Program-made: the position numbers and the translations under genes
Assembly: GCA_016705575.1 (NCBI GenBank)
Contig: JADIXX010000003.1
Coordinates: 372,001-436,000, forward strand
From: Candidatus Aalborgicola defluviihabitans
GTDB taxonomy: Bacteria; Pseudomonadota; Gammaproteobacteria; Burkholderiales; Burkholderiaceae_C
Length of the DNA stretch: 64,000 bases
Reading direction: 5' to 3'
Part shown: positions 27,722 to 35,392 of the stretch, piece after piece
Position numbering within the stretch: position 1 is the stretch's first letter
Layout of the letters: each line of letters opens with the position of its first letter
The notes under the pieces: generated by a model
Database searches by the model: none
What the model saw: only the letters and a program-made list of their open reading frames with translations
Told to the model about the DNA's origin: nothing

Positions 27722-28029
27722 CTGTCCGCTAGGTTGTCGGCCTTCTTTTTCGCTTCTCTAGCGGCACCTCTAAAGACTCGATACATGTACGTTACGGGCT
27801 TATTGAGGTATTGGACTAGCCAGACACAAAACGCCGTGAAAGCAAGGATGCCTAAAAGCACAACGAATGTCTTTTCAAAGCTGAGCTTTGAGTAGCGCAA
27901 AGTCACCACGGTCAGAATCAAGCACAAGTAGCCTATTGCGTGTCTTAGCCACGCATGCCTAGAATAAAGGCACCAACGAAGGAGCGCACAGAAAAACACC
28001 CAGGCAAGAATAATCAGAAAATCTTCCAT
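27718..28029 (-). CDS. small integral membrane protein
   Basis: The 103-residue product from ATG 28029 (an upstream ATG at 28047 adds six residues) has three hydrophobic segments (FLIILAWVFFCALLRW, AIGYLCLILTVVTL, FVVLLGILAFTAFCVWLV) and a Lys/Arg-rich tail. Its stop overlaps that of the polymerase-like gene on the other strand. No family is recognised. Confidence 0.55.
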   Translation of the reverse strand: MEDFLIILAWVFFCALLRWCLYSRHAWLRHAIGYLCLILTVVTLRYSKLSFEKTFVVLLGILAFTAFCVWLVQYLNKPVTYMYRVFRGAAREAKKKADNLADS

Positions 28030-28164
28030 AAATCCCCGCAATAGCACAAACTCAAGGAAGCTTGTGCATTCTTATTGGCTTTTCCTGAAACTCTTAGAAG
28101 GGAGCAGTCAGGTGCTATTTTTGGGACCGATAGTGGCCGACCTTTTGTGGATTTGAATTTCGCG

Positions 28165-28617
28165 CTAGAACTGTTTGTGTGCATATGTGCCAATTCTGCG
28201 TGACAACTCTTCAAGCAGGTTGATTCGCCTTTCAGCATTAGGTGCATTGAGCTCGTCTATTGCATCGGATGGGCAGACATACTCAATTTCCGAAAATATG
28301 GTTTGTAATGGGCTTGGTGCTCTACAGATCAATGGACTTGTGTAATGAGCGAATTGATGCGCAGTTGGGTCCAGGATTGTCTCGCCTACTTGAACCCAAA
28401 AGTGGACTTCGGAGTTTTTTGGATTGACTCCCTTTGCGCGCAATACAAGCGAATCTTTGTACTTTGTCGAAAGTGCTGAGGCCATCAACGCTGATGCAAG
28501 CTCGCAGCTATTCGCGGGGAACGCATACATCAACGGCGTTACTTGTCCAACTTGAAGCTCTACAAAGTACTGAACGCCGACTGCTAGATCGCGGTCAAGG
28601 TCGCTTTGATGAAACAT
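28165..28617 (-). CDS. putative papain/transglutaminase-fold protein
   Basis: The 150-residue protein has a Cys, His, Asp series in the right order for a transglutaminase-like fold: NSCELASALMASAL (Cys about 38), EVHFWVQVG (His about 72) and ILDPTAHQF (Asp about 83). Short proteins with H.WV..G...D.TA.QF occur widely as uncharacterised accessory genes. A protease, deamidase or transferase role is possible but unproven. Confidence 0.5.
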   Translation of the reverse strand: MFHQSDLDRDLAVGVQYFVELQVGQVTPLMYAFPANSCELASALMASALSTKYKDSLVLRAKGVNPKNSEVHFWVQVGETILDPTAHQFAHYTSPLICRAPSPLQTIFSEIEYVCPSDAIDELNAPNAERRINLLEELSRRIGTYAHKQF

Positions 28618-28786
28618 AAACAGGGCCTCACGTTGCTGATAGCGCGTCTTTGATGCATTCGGCTTTTGGAGTTCGCTTCCTTTACTACACCCTGCTAGTC
28701 GATGTGGGTGTACTGTAGTGGGTCAGTTTGACAGGTGGGGTGCTGCAATATCAAGCCGTTCAAAGTGGAGCCCACAGTATCTTCTT

Positions 28787-29104
28787 TCAATAGCATTTCA
28801 TGGCGACGCCATGCACTGTTGATTGGTACTCAGTGAGACTCTGAGTTTCATCTAAGTTTGTTATTGCGAGAGTATCGCCGCCAAGATCGGCAACCTTCTC
28901 ACGCGCTGCTATTTTCGCTTGCATTGTCGGTTCAGACCATGTCGCGGTGGCATACCCAGTGACTGGCCCAAGCTTTTGGCAGGTGCTGAGGAGTGTGCTG
29001 ATTTGACTGTGTACTTGAATCTTCGCGGCCCTATCCGTCAAAGTTGCAGCACAAGCGCTAAGCATGAAAGCCACCACCACGATGGAAATTGTCTTAAGTC
29101 GCAT
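28787..29104 (-). CDS. small lipoprotein, DUF4156-like
   Basis: The 105-residue product starts at ATG 29104 behind GGGAGGAAC. A signal ends at lipobox LSAC (Cys about 18), so it should be lipidated. The mature part has CQKLGPVTGYAT and a C-terminal Cys (VAMKCY), the pattern of DUF4156/RcsF-like outer-membrane lipoproteins. The family assignment is tentative. Confidence 0.65.
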   Translation of the reverse strand: MRLKTISIVVVAFMLSACAATLTDRAAKIQVHSQISTLLSTCQKLGPVTGYATATWSEPTMQAKIAAREKVADLGGDTLAITNLDETQSLTEYQSTVHGVAMKCY

Positions 29105-29558
29105 AGTTCCTCCCTAGAATATTGATCGTAGATCATATAGGATTACTGAGTCTCAGCGTTGTCTTTGCTCAACACAAACGCAAACAGGCAAAAGAACTTT
29201 TGATCAGGCGGGCTCAGTCTGCTAACTCCCTCTATCTGTGATGCTGGGCAACGGACGACATGACGGCGCGGGCGCTTACGTTGCCCTACAGCCCAGAATT
29301 CTCCCGCCCCGAATACTTGGGTAGCGAGACCGGCAAATAGACGCTTGTAGAAGCTGCTGCCAAAGTGTGGGATTTGTGCGACCAAGCTGAGGCTCCCGTA
29401 ACAACCAAAGCAAATATGTAAAAGCTTTGGTCTGTGCTGCAAGTCGTTGTTCCGTATAGAAACCAACCGAACTGCCGGGGCGATTTGCAGCGGTTGCCCA
29501 AACCGAAACAAAGAAAACATACTGCACGCATGTTTTTATTTGATTGAGGTGAAGCGCC
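29105..29558. other. intergenic region before small recombinase
   Basis: I see no convincing gene in these 454 nt. A 125-codon minus-strand frame (29143-29520) has irregular composition and no ribosome-binding site. CAAAGTGTGGGATTTGT at 29361-29377 resembles AAAAGTGTGGGACTTGT at 26133-26149, so the motif may be regulatory. Confidence 0.4.
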
Positions 29559-30131
29559 ATGTCCCAAGCCAAAACACTGACCCAACCGGAACTGCGCCGG
29601 GTGCTGGACTACGTTGCAACGCGCAAGCATGCAGCGCGCAATAGGGCCATGCTTTTGATGACGCACTATTCCGGAATGCGCGTGGGGGAGGTGGCTGCAA
29701 TGCGCATTGATGACGTGCTGGACGCTGATGGCAAAGTCCGCTCCGAAATACGCCTTGACGCTGAACAGACCAAGGGCAACTATGCGCGCGTGGTCTTCGT
29801 CAACGAAAAGTTGCAGAAGGAATTGACCAAGTACCTGTCGCTGTACGCGCCAGTCGATCACGCACAGAAGCTGTTTTATACGCAGAAGCGCATGAAGGAA
29901 GGTTTCAACGCTAATACGCTGACCCAGCACTTCCACCATCTGTACCGCAAAGTTGGCATCGAGGGTGCCAGCAGCCACAGCGGTCGCAGGTCGTTCATCA
30001 CGAATTTGGCCGCCAAGGGCGTTGGCGTGCGAGTGCTCATGTCATTGGAAGGCCACCGAAACATAGCGACGACCCAAGTCTATATTGACTGCAACGATAA
30101 CCAGAAACGTGCCGCTGTGGAACTGGTCTGA
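29559..30131 (+). CDS. small tyrosine recombinase (catalytic domain only)
   Basis: The 190-residue protein has GAGGTG 6 nt before its ATG. All catalytic motifs are present: Arg in YSGMRVGEVAAM, Lys in AEQTKGNYARV, box II SSHSGRRSFITNLA and GHRNIATTQVYI with the nucleophile Tyr. It lacks the usual N-terminal core-binding domain, as do the FimB/FimE inversion recombinases of similar length. Its stop is 13 nt from palindrome S2, which may be its recombination site. Confidence 0.85.
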   Translation: MSQAKTLTQPELRRVLDYVATRKHAARNRAMLLMTHYSGMRVGEVAAMRIDDVLDADGKVRSEIRLDAEQTKGNYARVVFVNEKLQKELTKYLSLYAPVDHAQKLFYTQKRMKEGFNANTLTQHFHHLYRKVGIEGASSHSGRRSFITNLAAKGVGVRVLMSLEGHRNIATTQVYIDCNDNQKRAAVELV

Positions 30132-30144
30132 TTGGTCGCACCGG

Positions 30145-30169
30145 GCTATCACTGAATTTCAGCGATAGC
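30145..30169. repeat. 25-bp interrupted palindrome, site S2
   Basis: GCTATCACT and AGCGATAGC flank a 7-nt centre GAATTTC. Outer arms TGGTCTGA (30124-30131) and TCAGACCA (30177-30184) nearly surround it symmetrically. It lies between the convergent ends of the recombinase and the transglycosylase-like gene. Confidence 0.8.
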
Positions 30170-30176
30170 GCAAGGC

Positions 30177-31487
30177 TCAGACCATCGCGCTCCTATTGGG
30201 TGCAACTTGATCAAGCAAGGTTCGGTTTTGCAAGATTGCTGACTTCCAACTTGAACGGCTGAATAGGTCCTCGATCAACGCAATGCAGTCAAGATAGGCC
30301 TTGGGTACACGGTCAACATCGCGTTGCTCGGCCAAGTCGTTTGCCTGCTGAAACGCATCCAAGTAGACCCAAACATTGTGGTTCACGAGCAGCGTGTTGC
30401 TGACGGAATCGAAAGGACGCTGATCCCAGATTCCACCTTTGACACTCAACTGATCCAGTGCAAGCACCTTTGACAACGGGCTGTTGGCATCTGGAAAAGC
30501 AAGGACGTCGCTTTGGTCAACGTGCAAGCGACTTTGTGGCGCGCGTACATTGCCTATGCCCCATGTGCTTTCCTTGTTCGTAAACATGGGTGTTAATGCT
30601 GCGTCCTCGTATCGCCCGCCTGTTTGGAATGGGCTACTGCTATCGAAGCTAATTTTGAGTGTGGGATTGGTTCGTCGCAGTGCCTTTTGAATTGTTGTTA
30701 ACAGAACAGCCCACGTGGCCGTGGAAACACCCAGAACATGTATCCAATCTTGTCCCGGCTCGAACGCATTTTCATCCCGCATCATCAAAAGCGTGGACAG
30801 CATGTAGAACAACCCGCCGCGATAACCAGCCCTTCCAGCCATTGCCCAACCACCGCGCCGAAACCATTTCACTGCGTTCCACCACTGTTCAATGTCGCCT
30901 TCGGTTTGACCGCCTTGCACGACGTTGAGCCACTTCGTGCGGCCAAGCGTATTGCGGTCTATGTAATGCAAATTCTCAACCGTCATATCGATCAACTGTT
31001 TGACCGAACAATGGTGAAAAGGCGAATTTGAACCCACGGATGATGCTGCCCACATGGGCATGTCGATGGTCATGGCGTAGTCGGAATAGGTGTCCAGCCA
31101 GCCCAAAATCCAATCACGCACATTCTCCGACCGTTGCCACGCACGCACGGCGTCAGAGGCTGGCAGTGGTCTTTTGCCAAGCGTCTTAAGTCCTTTCAGG
31201 CTGCCTTTACCAATCTGAAAACCACCGCTGTCACCCAGCATCGTATTGTTCGAGCGGTGGCGTCGGGTGACCGCGTTATTTGGCAAGTCATCAACGCTAT
31301 ACAAACCGATGCTGTGCAAAAAATACGGGTAGTACCAAAGCGTATTTGGCTCCCAAAAGATCAAGTCCTTCAGCGTCAGTCCTGCCGGAAATGGTCTTTC
31401 GGGGTTTAGCTTCTTCGTAACCTCGCTTGCGTAGATGTCATTAACCGCAGGCAAGTAAACGGCATATTCGTCTTTGGTGAGGCTCAT
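30177..31487 (-). CDS. tRNA-guanine transglycosylase / DpdA-like protein
   Basis: The 436-residue protein has the transglycosylase barrel signatures in order: GDSGGFQ (Asp86), VVQGGQ (189-194), HVLGVS (250-255) and FDSSSPFQTGGR (281-292). The last resembles the FDCVMPTRSGR segment holding the nucleophilic Asp (here Asp282). Spacing follows bacterial TGT (102, 203, 280). The C-terminal CxCxxC zinc site of true TGT is not visible. DpdA proteins, which put 7-deazaguanines into DNA, are the nearest known paralogues. It is second in an operon, 5 nt after the 587-residue partner gene. Confidence 0.68.
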   Translation of the reverse strand: MSLTKDEYAVYLPAVNDIYASEVTKKLNPERPFPAGLTLKDLIFWEPNTLWYYPYFLHSIGLYSVDDLPNNAVTRRHRSNNTMLGDSGGFQIGKGSLKGLKTLGKRPLPASDAVRAWQRSENVRDWILGWLDTYSDYAMTIDMPMWAASSVGSNSPFHHCSVKQLIDMTVENLHYIDRNTLGRTKWLNVVQGGQTEGDIEQWWNAVKWFRRGGWAMAGRAGYRGGLFYMLSTLLMMRDENAFEPGQDWIHVLGVSTATWAVLLTTIQKALRRTNPTLKISFDSSSPFQTGGRYEDAALTPMFTNKESTWGIGNVRAPQSRLHVDQSDVLAFPDANSPLSKVLALDQLSVKGGIWDQRPFDSVSNTLLVNHNVWVYLDAFQQANDLAEQRDVDRVPKAYLDCIALIEDLFSRSSWKSAILQNRTLLDQVAPNRSAMV

Positions 31488-31492
31488 CGCGG

Positions 31493-33256
31493 CTATTCCG
31501 GGTCGAAGTCGCCTTCAGCTTGGTCGTCGTAGTCTTCAAACGCCAACACCGTGTTGGGCATGTATTGCTTGAAGTACTTGCCACTTCGAACACCTTGTTC
31601 TGTGCATGTTGGGACGTACACCTTGTAGTTGGCGGCGGTGGTTGAGTACGTGATCACGATGGCGTCAGCGTCTACATGAACATCAATCGCAGTGGTGACG
31701 CCAAGATCGGCAATAGCTTGCATGGCGACAACAAAGTCTTTTGACCGAACAAGCACTGTTGTTGCTGAACCGACCACTTTTGCGGTGCCAAGTGCAACGG
31801 CAATGCTCGATTCAAACTTGCCACTTCGCCGTACAAAATCCACGGCCAGCGAGTTCATTGCGAACGAGAGTTGCAGCACCTGTTGATGCTCGCGCTTGAT
31901 GTGTGTGCCATGGCTGGCAATCCACGGCGCAGTGAATTCGACGGCCAATTTGCGGAACCATGCCAGGCTAAGCGTTGCATGCCAAACACTCTGTCTTTGC
32001 ACGTCTGTATCAACAGTCAGTTGCCCCAACACATGCGGCATGCTGGCGTAAAACGGCCAAAAATCGATGTGTAAAAAACTGCCTACATCAAAGTCGTCTT
32101 GAAAGCGCAGCACATGACTAGCCAGGTTTGATTTGGCGTAGGTCGGTATTGCCAGCATGTTCGACGGTGAGTACAGGTTGAAATTTCGTCCGCTTATCTG
32201 CTTTGACTCAAGCGCACGTCTACTCCGAGTGGACAGGAATACATCTTTGTCAGCGTTTTGGAGAACAGGGTGCAAGGGCAATGCAACCGTGACCACACCG
32301 CTATCTGACCGAACAGGACTGAGGATGAATTCGCCCGTGGCATGCATGTACAGGAGGCGGCGAACAGCCTTTAGTTGCTTGCCCTCGTTGTCCTTCTTGT
32401 TGGAAGTGTCCATCAGTGCGGCATAGAAGCTCTGGAGGTTGTGCGGGAGACACTGTGTGCTGAGCGTTTCAATCAATGCTTGCGTAGACTGTGGCAGTGC
32501 GGAAAAGTCGTTCAAGTAGGTCTGCATGGCCACCGGCTTGATGAAGTCTTCATCCTTGCTTGCGCCGATTAACTGGTACTGGTCACCAACTTTTCGCACC
32601 AACACCATGCTCATGCCATCGTTTGTCGTCGGAATGGTGGCGTTGAGATTCACGGTTGGTGGACTACTAAGCGCGCCATAAAACGCAGTGGCCTTTTCAA
32701 AAAGCCGTGCCAACATTTCATCGGTTGTCAGTCGCGGCAATTCGATGGGTTGTTTCGCCTCAATTTCTTCATCGCCCAAGTCGTCGTCGTCATCAAGATT
32801 GGTCGGCATGCTCTTGCCGTTGTCAATAAAGGCGTCGACTCCGCCCTTGCGGTGAATGTAATTCTGGAACTTTACAACGGTGTCTGTTCGGTACTGTTCT
32901 TCAGTCAGATACAGTTCGTTTAGCTTGTTCAGTACGATGCTCCAGCGTCGGCATTTGTCGTCCGATAAGCCGTTGGCATACCCCCAAGTAAGGCGAAACA
33001 ATGGAGCAAAGTTGATTCCATGTCGAACGGCTTTGGGGCGACGTTTCGTGACATTTGCGTACTCTGCATCGAGGTATCCGGGAACGGACTGCGCGACATA
33101 CCACCACCCCCACAATTCGGCGAGGTGCTTGTACAAGGCCATGTTGGACGAGCGCATCTGTGCAGAAACAAGCACAGCAGACTCCTGAAGCGTCACGAGC
33201 ACTTTCGTCAGTTGCTCTACTTCCGTGTTTGCGACCGTGGCAATACTGTTTGTCAT
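31493..33256 (-). CDS. unrecognised 587-residue partner of the transglycosylase-like protein
   Basis: I choose ATG 33256, behind a G-rich stretch; an in-frame GTG at 33346 would add 30 residues of unlike composition. I do not recognise the family. Visible: an N-terminal helical region (MTNSIATVANTEVEQLTKVL), a very acidic linker (DDDDDLGDEEIEAKQ, about 160-175), a middle alpha/beta part, and an acidic C-terminus (DYDDQAEGDFDPE). No P-loop, nuclease or methyltransferase motif was found. Tight coupling suggests that it helps the transglycosylase bind its nucleic-acid target. Confidence 0.65.
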   Translation of the reverse strand: MTNSIATVANTEVEQLTKVLVTLQESAVLVSAQMRSSNMALYKHLAELWGWWYVAQSVPGYLDAEYANVTKRRPKAVRHGINFAPLFRLTWGYANGLSDDKCRRWSIVLNKLNELYLTEEQYRTDTVVKFQNYIHRKGGVDAFIDNGKSMPTNLDDDDDLGDEEIEAKQPIELPRLTTDEMLARLFEKATAFYGALSSPPTVNLNATIPTTNDGMSMVLVRKVGDQYQLIGASKDEDFIKPVAMQTYLNDFSALPQSTQALIETLSTQCLPHNLQSFYAALMDTSNKKDNEGKQLKAVRRLLYMHATGEFILSPVRSDSGVVTVALPLHPVLQNADKDVFLSTRSRRALESKQISGRNFNLYSPSNMLAIPTYAKSNLASHVLRFQDDFDVGSFLHIDFWPFYASMPHVLGQLTVDTDVQRQSVWHATLSLAWFRKLAVEFTAPWIASHGTHIKREHQQVLQLSFAMNSLAVDFVRRSGKFESSIAVALGTAKVVGSATTVLVRSKDFVVAMQAIADLGVTTAIDVHVDADAIVITYSTTAANYKVYVPTCTEQGVRSGKYFKQYMPNTVLAFEDYDDQAEGDFDPE

Positions 33257-33359
33257 CCGGCTAAGCCCCCCATTCGACCGATATGACCAAACTTTGGTGC
33301 TTGGTCGATAGGTCAGTGTTTTTGTTATTGTGGGGCAAAGCGCCACTGGTTTCGTCAGT

Positions 33360-33384
33360 GCTATCGCTTAAATTCAGTGATAGC
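33360..33384. repeat. 25-bp interrupted palindrome, site S3
   Basis: GCTATCGCT and AGTGATAGC flank a 7-nt centre TAAATTC. Its reverse complement matches S2 at 24 of 25 positions, so S2 and S3 are inverted repeats around the transglycosylase operon. Confidence 0.8.
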
Positions 33385-33479
33385 TGCCTGCACTTTTGGG
33401 GCTTACACTTAGGGTGCTGCTAGCGCGATAAACTGCCGCCAGCAAAGTGCCTTGCCGCGCCACTTAGAGTGCTTTTGCT

Positions 33480-33497
33480 GTTAGGCAAATGTTAGGC
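33480..33497 (+). repeat. inner 18-bp direct repeat, right copy
   Basis: This copy is identical to 22552-22569 (GTTAGGCAAATGTTAGGC). Confidence 0.75.
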
Positions 33498-33557
33498 GGG
33501 GAAAAAACGGCTCAAAAACCCCAATAGATTCAACGCTCGTTTTGGTATGCGTGGCAC

Positions 33558-33574
33558 TACAAGAAGTGCCACGG
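33558..33574 (+). repeat. right attachment-site repeat (attR)
   Basis: TACAAGAAGTGCCACGG is followed by AGCGTGA, which would give YKKCHGA-stop, the likely original end of the SEC-C gene. Confidence 0.82.
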
Positions 33575-33668
33575 AGCGTGAGTCGCGTCCTACAGACGTT
33601 CCCAAGCTGCCCGGCAAGATGCAGAGCAAACCCGCACCCGCCGGTGGTGACCACGACGGCACGACCTT

Positions 33669-34291
33669 TTAGACCGGCACAACAGGTTGCCCGTTGCTGA
33701 GCAGCAGCGTGGCGGCCAGTGCCCACATCATCAGTGCAATCACGCTGTCGAGCACACGCCAGGCGATGGTGCGCGCAAACAGGGGCGCCAGCAGCCTTGC
33801 GCCAAAGCCCAGAGCGCTGAACCACAGCAGGCTGGCGGTACAAGCGCCGGCACCGAACACCCAACGCCCGTCCTCACCGTGCTGGTTGGCCACAGCGCCC
33901 AGCAGCACCACGGTGTCAGAGTACATGTGGGTTCAGAAGGTAAACCCAAAGCGGGCGGCCAGCGCGGTGCCTAATCCGGTAGGCCCGGCGGCGCCAGCAC
34001 CATGTGGTCACCCACCCAGGCGCGCCGTGCCGCCAGTATGCCGTAACCCGCTAAAAATACGGCTCCGCCGTATCAGGCCACCGCCATCAGCGTAGCGTTG
34101 TCGCGCAAGACAACGCCAGCCCCACCAATGCCAGCCAGGATCAGCAGCGCGTCGGATGCGGAACAAAACAGTACCAATGCAGCCACGTGCTCACGCCGTA
34201 TGCCCTGGCGCAGCACATACGCGTTTTGTGAGCCGATGGCAATGATCAGTGCCAGGCTGGTGGCCAGCCCGGTCATAAAGTCGGCGTTCAT
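33669..34291 (-). pseudogene. LysE/ArgO-family amino-acid exporter, disrupted
   Basis: The N-terminal half (MNADFMTGLATSLALIIAIG, SQNAYVLRQGIRREH) and C-terminal half (YSDTVVLLGAVANQHG to SNGQPVVPV) of an ArgO-type exporter are recognisable. Between them are TGA 34073-34075 (TGG expected), TAG 33971-33973 and a frame change. The TGG-to-TGA change is a substitution, which favours real decay over indel error. ATG 34291 overlaps the stop of pncC. It ends about 95 bp from the element's right junction. Confidence 0.75.
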
Positions 34292-34802
34292 GCCTGCAAT
34301 AACGCGGCCAGCTGTTCCATTGCATGGGCTACGGTGGCGGGCGCACGGCGCCGCGGTCACCCGTAAAGTGCTGCACTTCGCTGGTTACACCATGGCGTGG
34401 CCCAACCAAACCACACGGTGCCCACCGGCTTAGCCCGTGCTGCCGCCACTGGGGCCGGCCACACCGGTTACGGCCACCGCGACTTGGGGCGTGGCTGTGG
34501 GCCAGTGCCCCTTGCGCCATGGCGCGCACCACCGATTCGCTCACCGCCCCATCGCGTTCAATCAGGGCGGCATCAACGCCCAGCAGCTCGGTTTTGGATG
34601 CGTTGGAGTAGGTGACAAAGCCACGCTCGAACCAGTCGCTGGATCCCGCCAGGTCGGTGCAAGTGGCGGCGATCAGGCCACCGGTGCAACTCTCGGCGGT
34701 AGCCAGTTTCCAGCCGTTGTTCAATAACAAATCGGCCAGTAGCCCTCGCCAATGTTGCGCAATCCGCTCATTATTTTGTAGCGAATCGGGAGAGGCATTC
34801 AT
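34288..34802 (-). pseudogene. pncC: nicotinamide-nucleotide amidase (PncC/CinA C-terminal), frameshifted
   Basis: The protein starts at ATG 34802. LATAESCTGGLIAATCTDLAG and FERGFVTYSNASKTELLGV are CinA/PncC signatures. The frame is lost near the G-run at 34485-34488 and again within about 60 nt; the normal end (VTSEVQHFTGDRGAVR, MEQLAALLQA) continues in other frames. PncC deamidates NMN in pyridine-nucleotide recycling. The first residues (DSLQNNERIAQHWRGLLADL) come from a repeat family I copy. Start and stop both overlap neighbouring genes. Confidence 0.75.
34733..34780 (-). repeat. dispersed repeat family I, copy 5 (5' end of pncC)
   Basis: On the minus strand it reads CTACAAAATAATGAGCGG to the core GGCGAGGGCTACTGGCC and encodes the N-terminal part of PncC. 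Confidence 0.65.
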
Positions 34803-35392
34803 GCGAAGAATCTCCATGCTGCCACCACCAGCACGGTGCAGCCAGCGGCGACCAGGTCGTCCAGCATGATGCCAAAGCCGGCCTTGCGCCAGGCCGTCCG
34901 GTCACTGGCCGGGTCCAGGGCGTGGTACAGACGGTCGGCCCAGCCCACCGGACCGGGTTTGACGGCATCGAAAAACCTCAACAGACCAAACGCCAGCACC
35001 TGCCCCACCAGCCCGGTGGGCATGACCAGCCAGACCAGCCAGAAGGCGACGACTTCGTCCCAGACCACGCTGCCAGGGTCGAGCACGCCCATGTTGCGCG
35101 CGGTGACGCTGCAGGCCCACCAGCCTACCGGCAACGACACGGCAATCAGCACCGCCCAGCGGGCATCGGTCATCCAGGGGGAGAGGGCGATGAAGGCAAT
35201 CCAGGCCCACAGTGTGCCGGCCGTGCCGGGGGCAATGCGGGACAGACCCGAGCCAAAGCCCAGCGCTATCCAGTGCGCCGGGTGCGACAGCATGAAGCGC
35301 ACGGTGGGCCGCGCCATGGGCACACTCTGACCGGGGTCTTCGGGAAACACGGTGGCGGGTCCGAGGGTGGGGTCGGATCGGGATTCGTTCAT
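34799..35392 (-). CDS. pgpA: phosphatidylglycerophosphatase A
   Basis: The 197-residue membrane phosphatase dephosphorylates phosphatidylglycerol phosphate. Family motifs are GFGSGLSRIAPGTAGTLWAW, VVWDEVVAFWLVW, FDAVKPGPVGWAD and the C-terminal GFGIMLDDLVAA. Several membrane segments are present. It lies in a string with 4-nt start/stop overlaps (thiL, HNH gene, pgpA, pncC, argO). The thiL-pgpA-pncC grouping is conserved in Betaproteobacteria. Confidence 0.93.
   Translation of the reverse strand: MNESRSDPTLGPATVFPEDPGQSVPMARPTVRFMLSHPAHWIALGFGSGLSRIAPGTAGTLWAWIAFIALSPWMTDARWAVLIAVSLPVGWWACSVTARNMGVLDPGSVVWDEVVAFWLVWLVMPTGLVGQVLAFGLLRFFDAVKPGPVGWADRLYHALDPASDRTAWRKAGFGIMLDDLVAAGCTVLVVAAWRFFA

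Larger units (their letters stand above)
22438..33574. mobile_element. 11.1-kb integrative element in the 3' end of the SEC-C gene
   Basis: A 17-bp direct repeat (TACAAGAAGTGCCACGG) marks both ends, at 22438-22454 and 33558-33574. The integrase gene lies next to the left end. Contents in order: integrase, a three-gene minus-strand operon with a DUF6641-type protein, a plasmid-type small gene, a small minus-strand gene, a structured non-coding stretch, a family-A polymerase-like gene, three minus-strand accessory genes, a small tyrosine recombinase, and a transglycosylase-like operon. Codon use is lower in GC than the flanks and, unlike the flanks, no gene is frameshifted. No conjugation or phage structural genes are visible. 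Confidence 0.85.

Noticed and set aside
29143..29520. A 125-codon minus-strand frame before the small recombinase
   Set aside because: No ribosome-binding site, irregular composition and no recognisable domain.
30124..30184. S2 as a simple transcription terminator only
   Set aside because: It lies between convergent genes, but there is no T-run and close copies occur at two non-terminator positions.
22438..33574. CRISPR array or Cas genes in the element
   Set aside because: No regularly spaced repeats and no Cas motifs; the three palindromes are kilobases apart.
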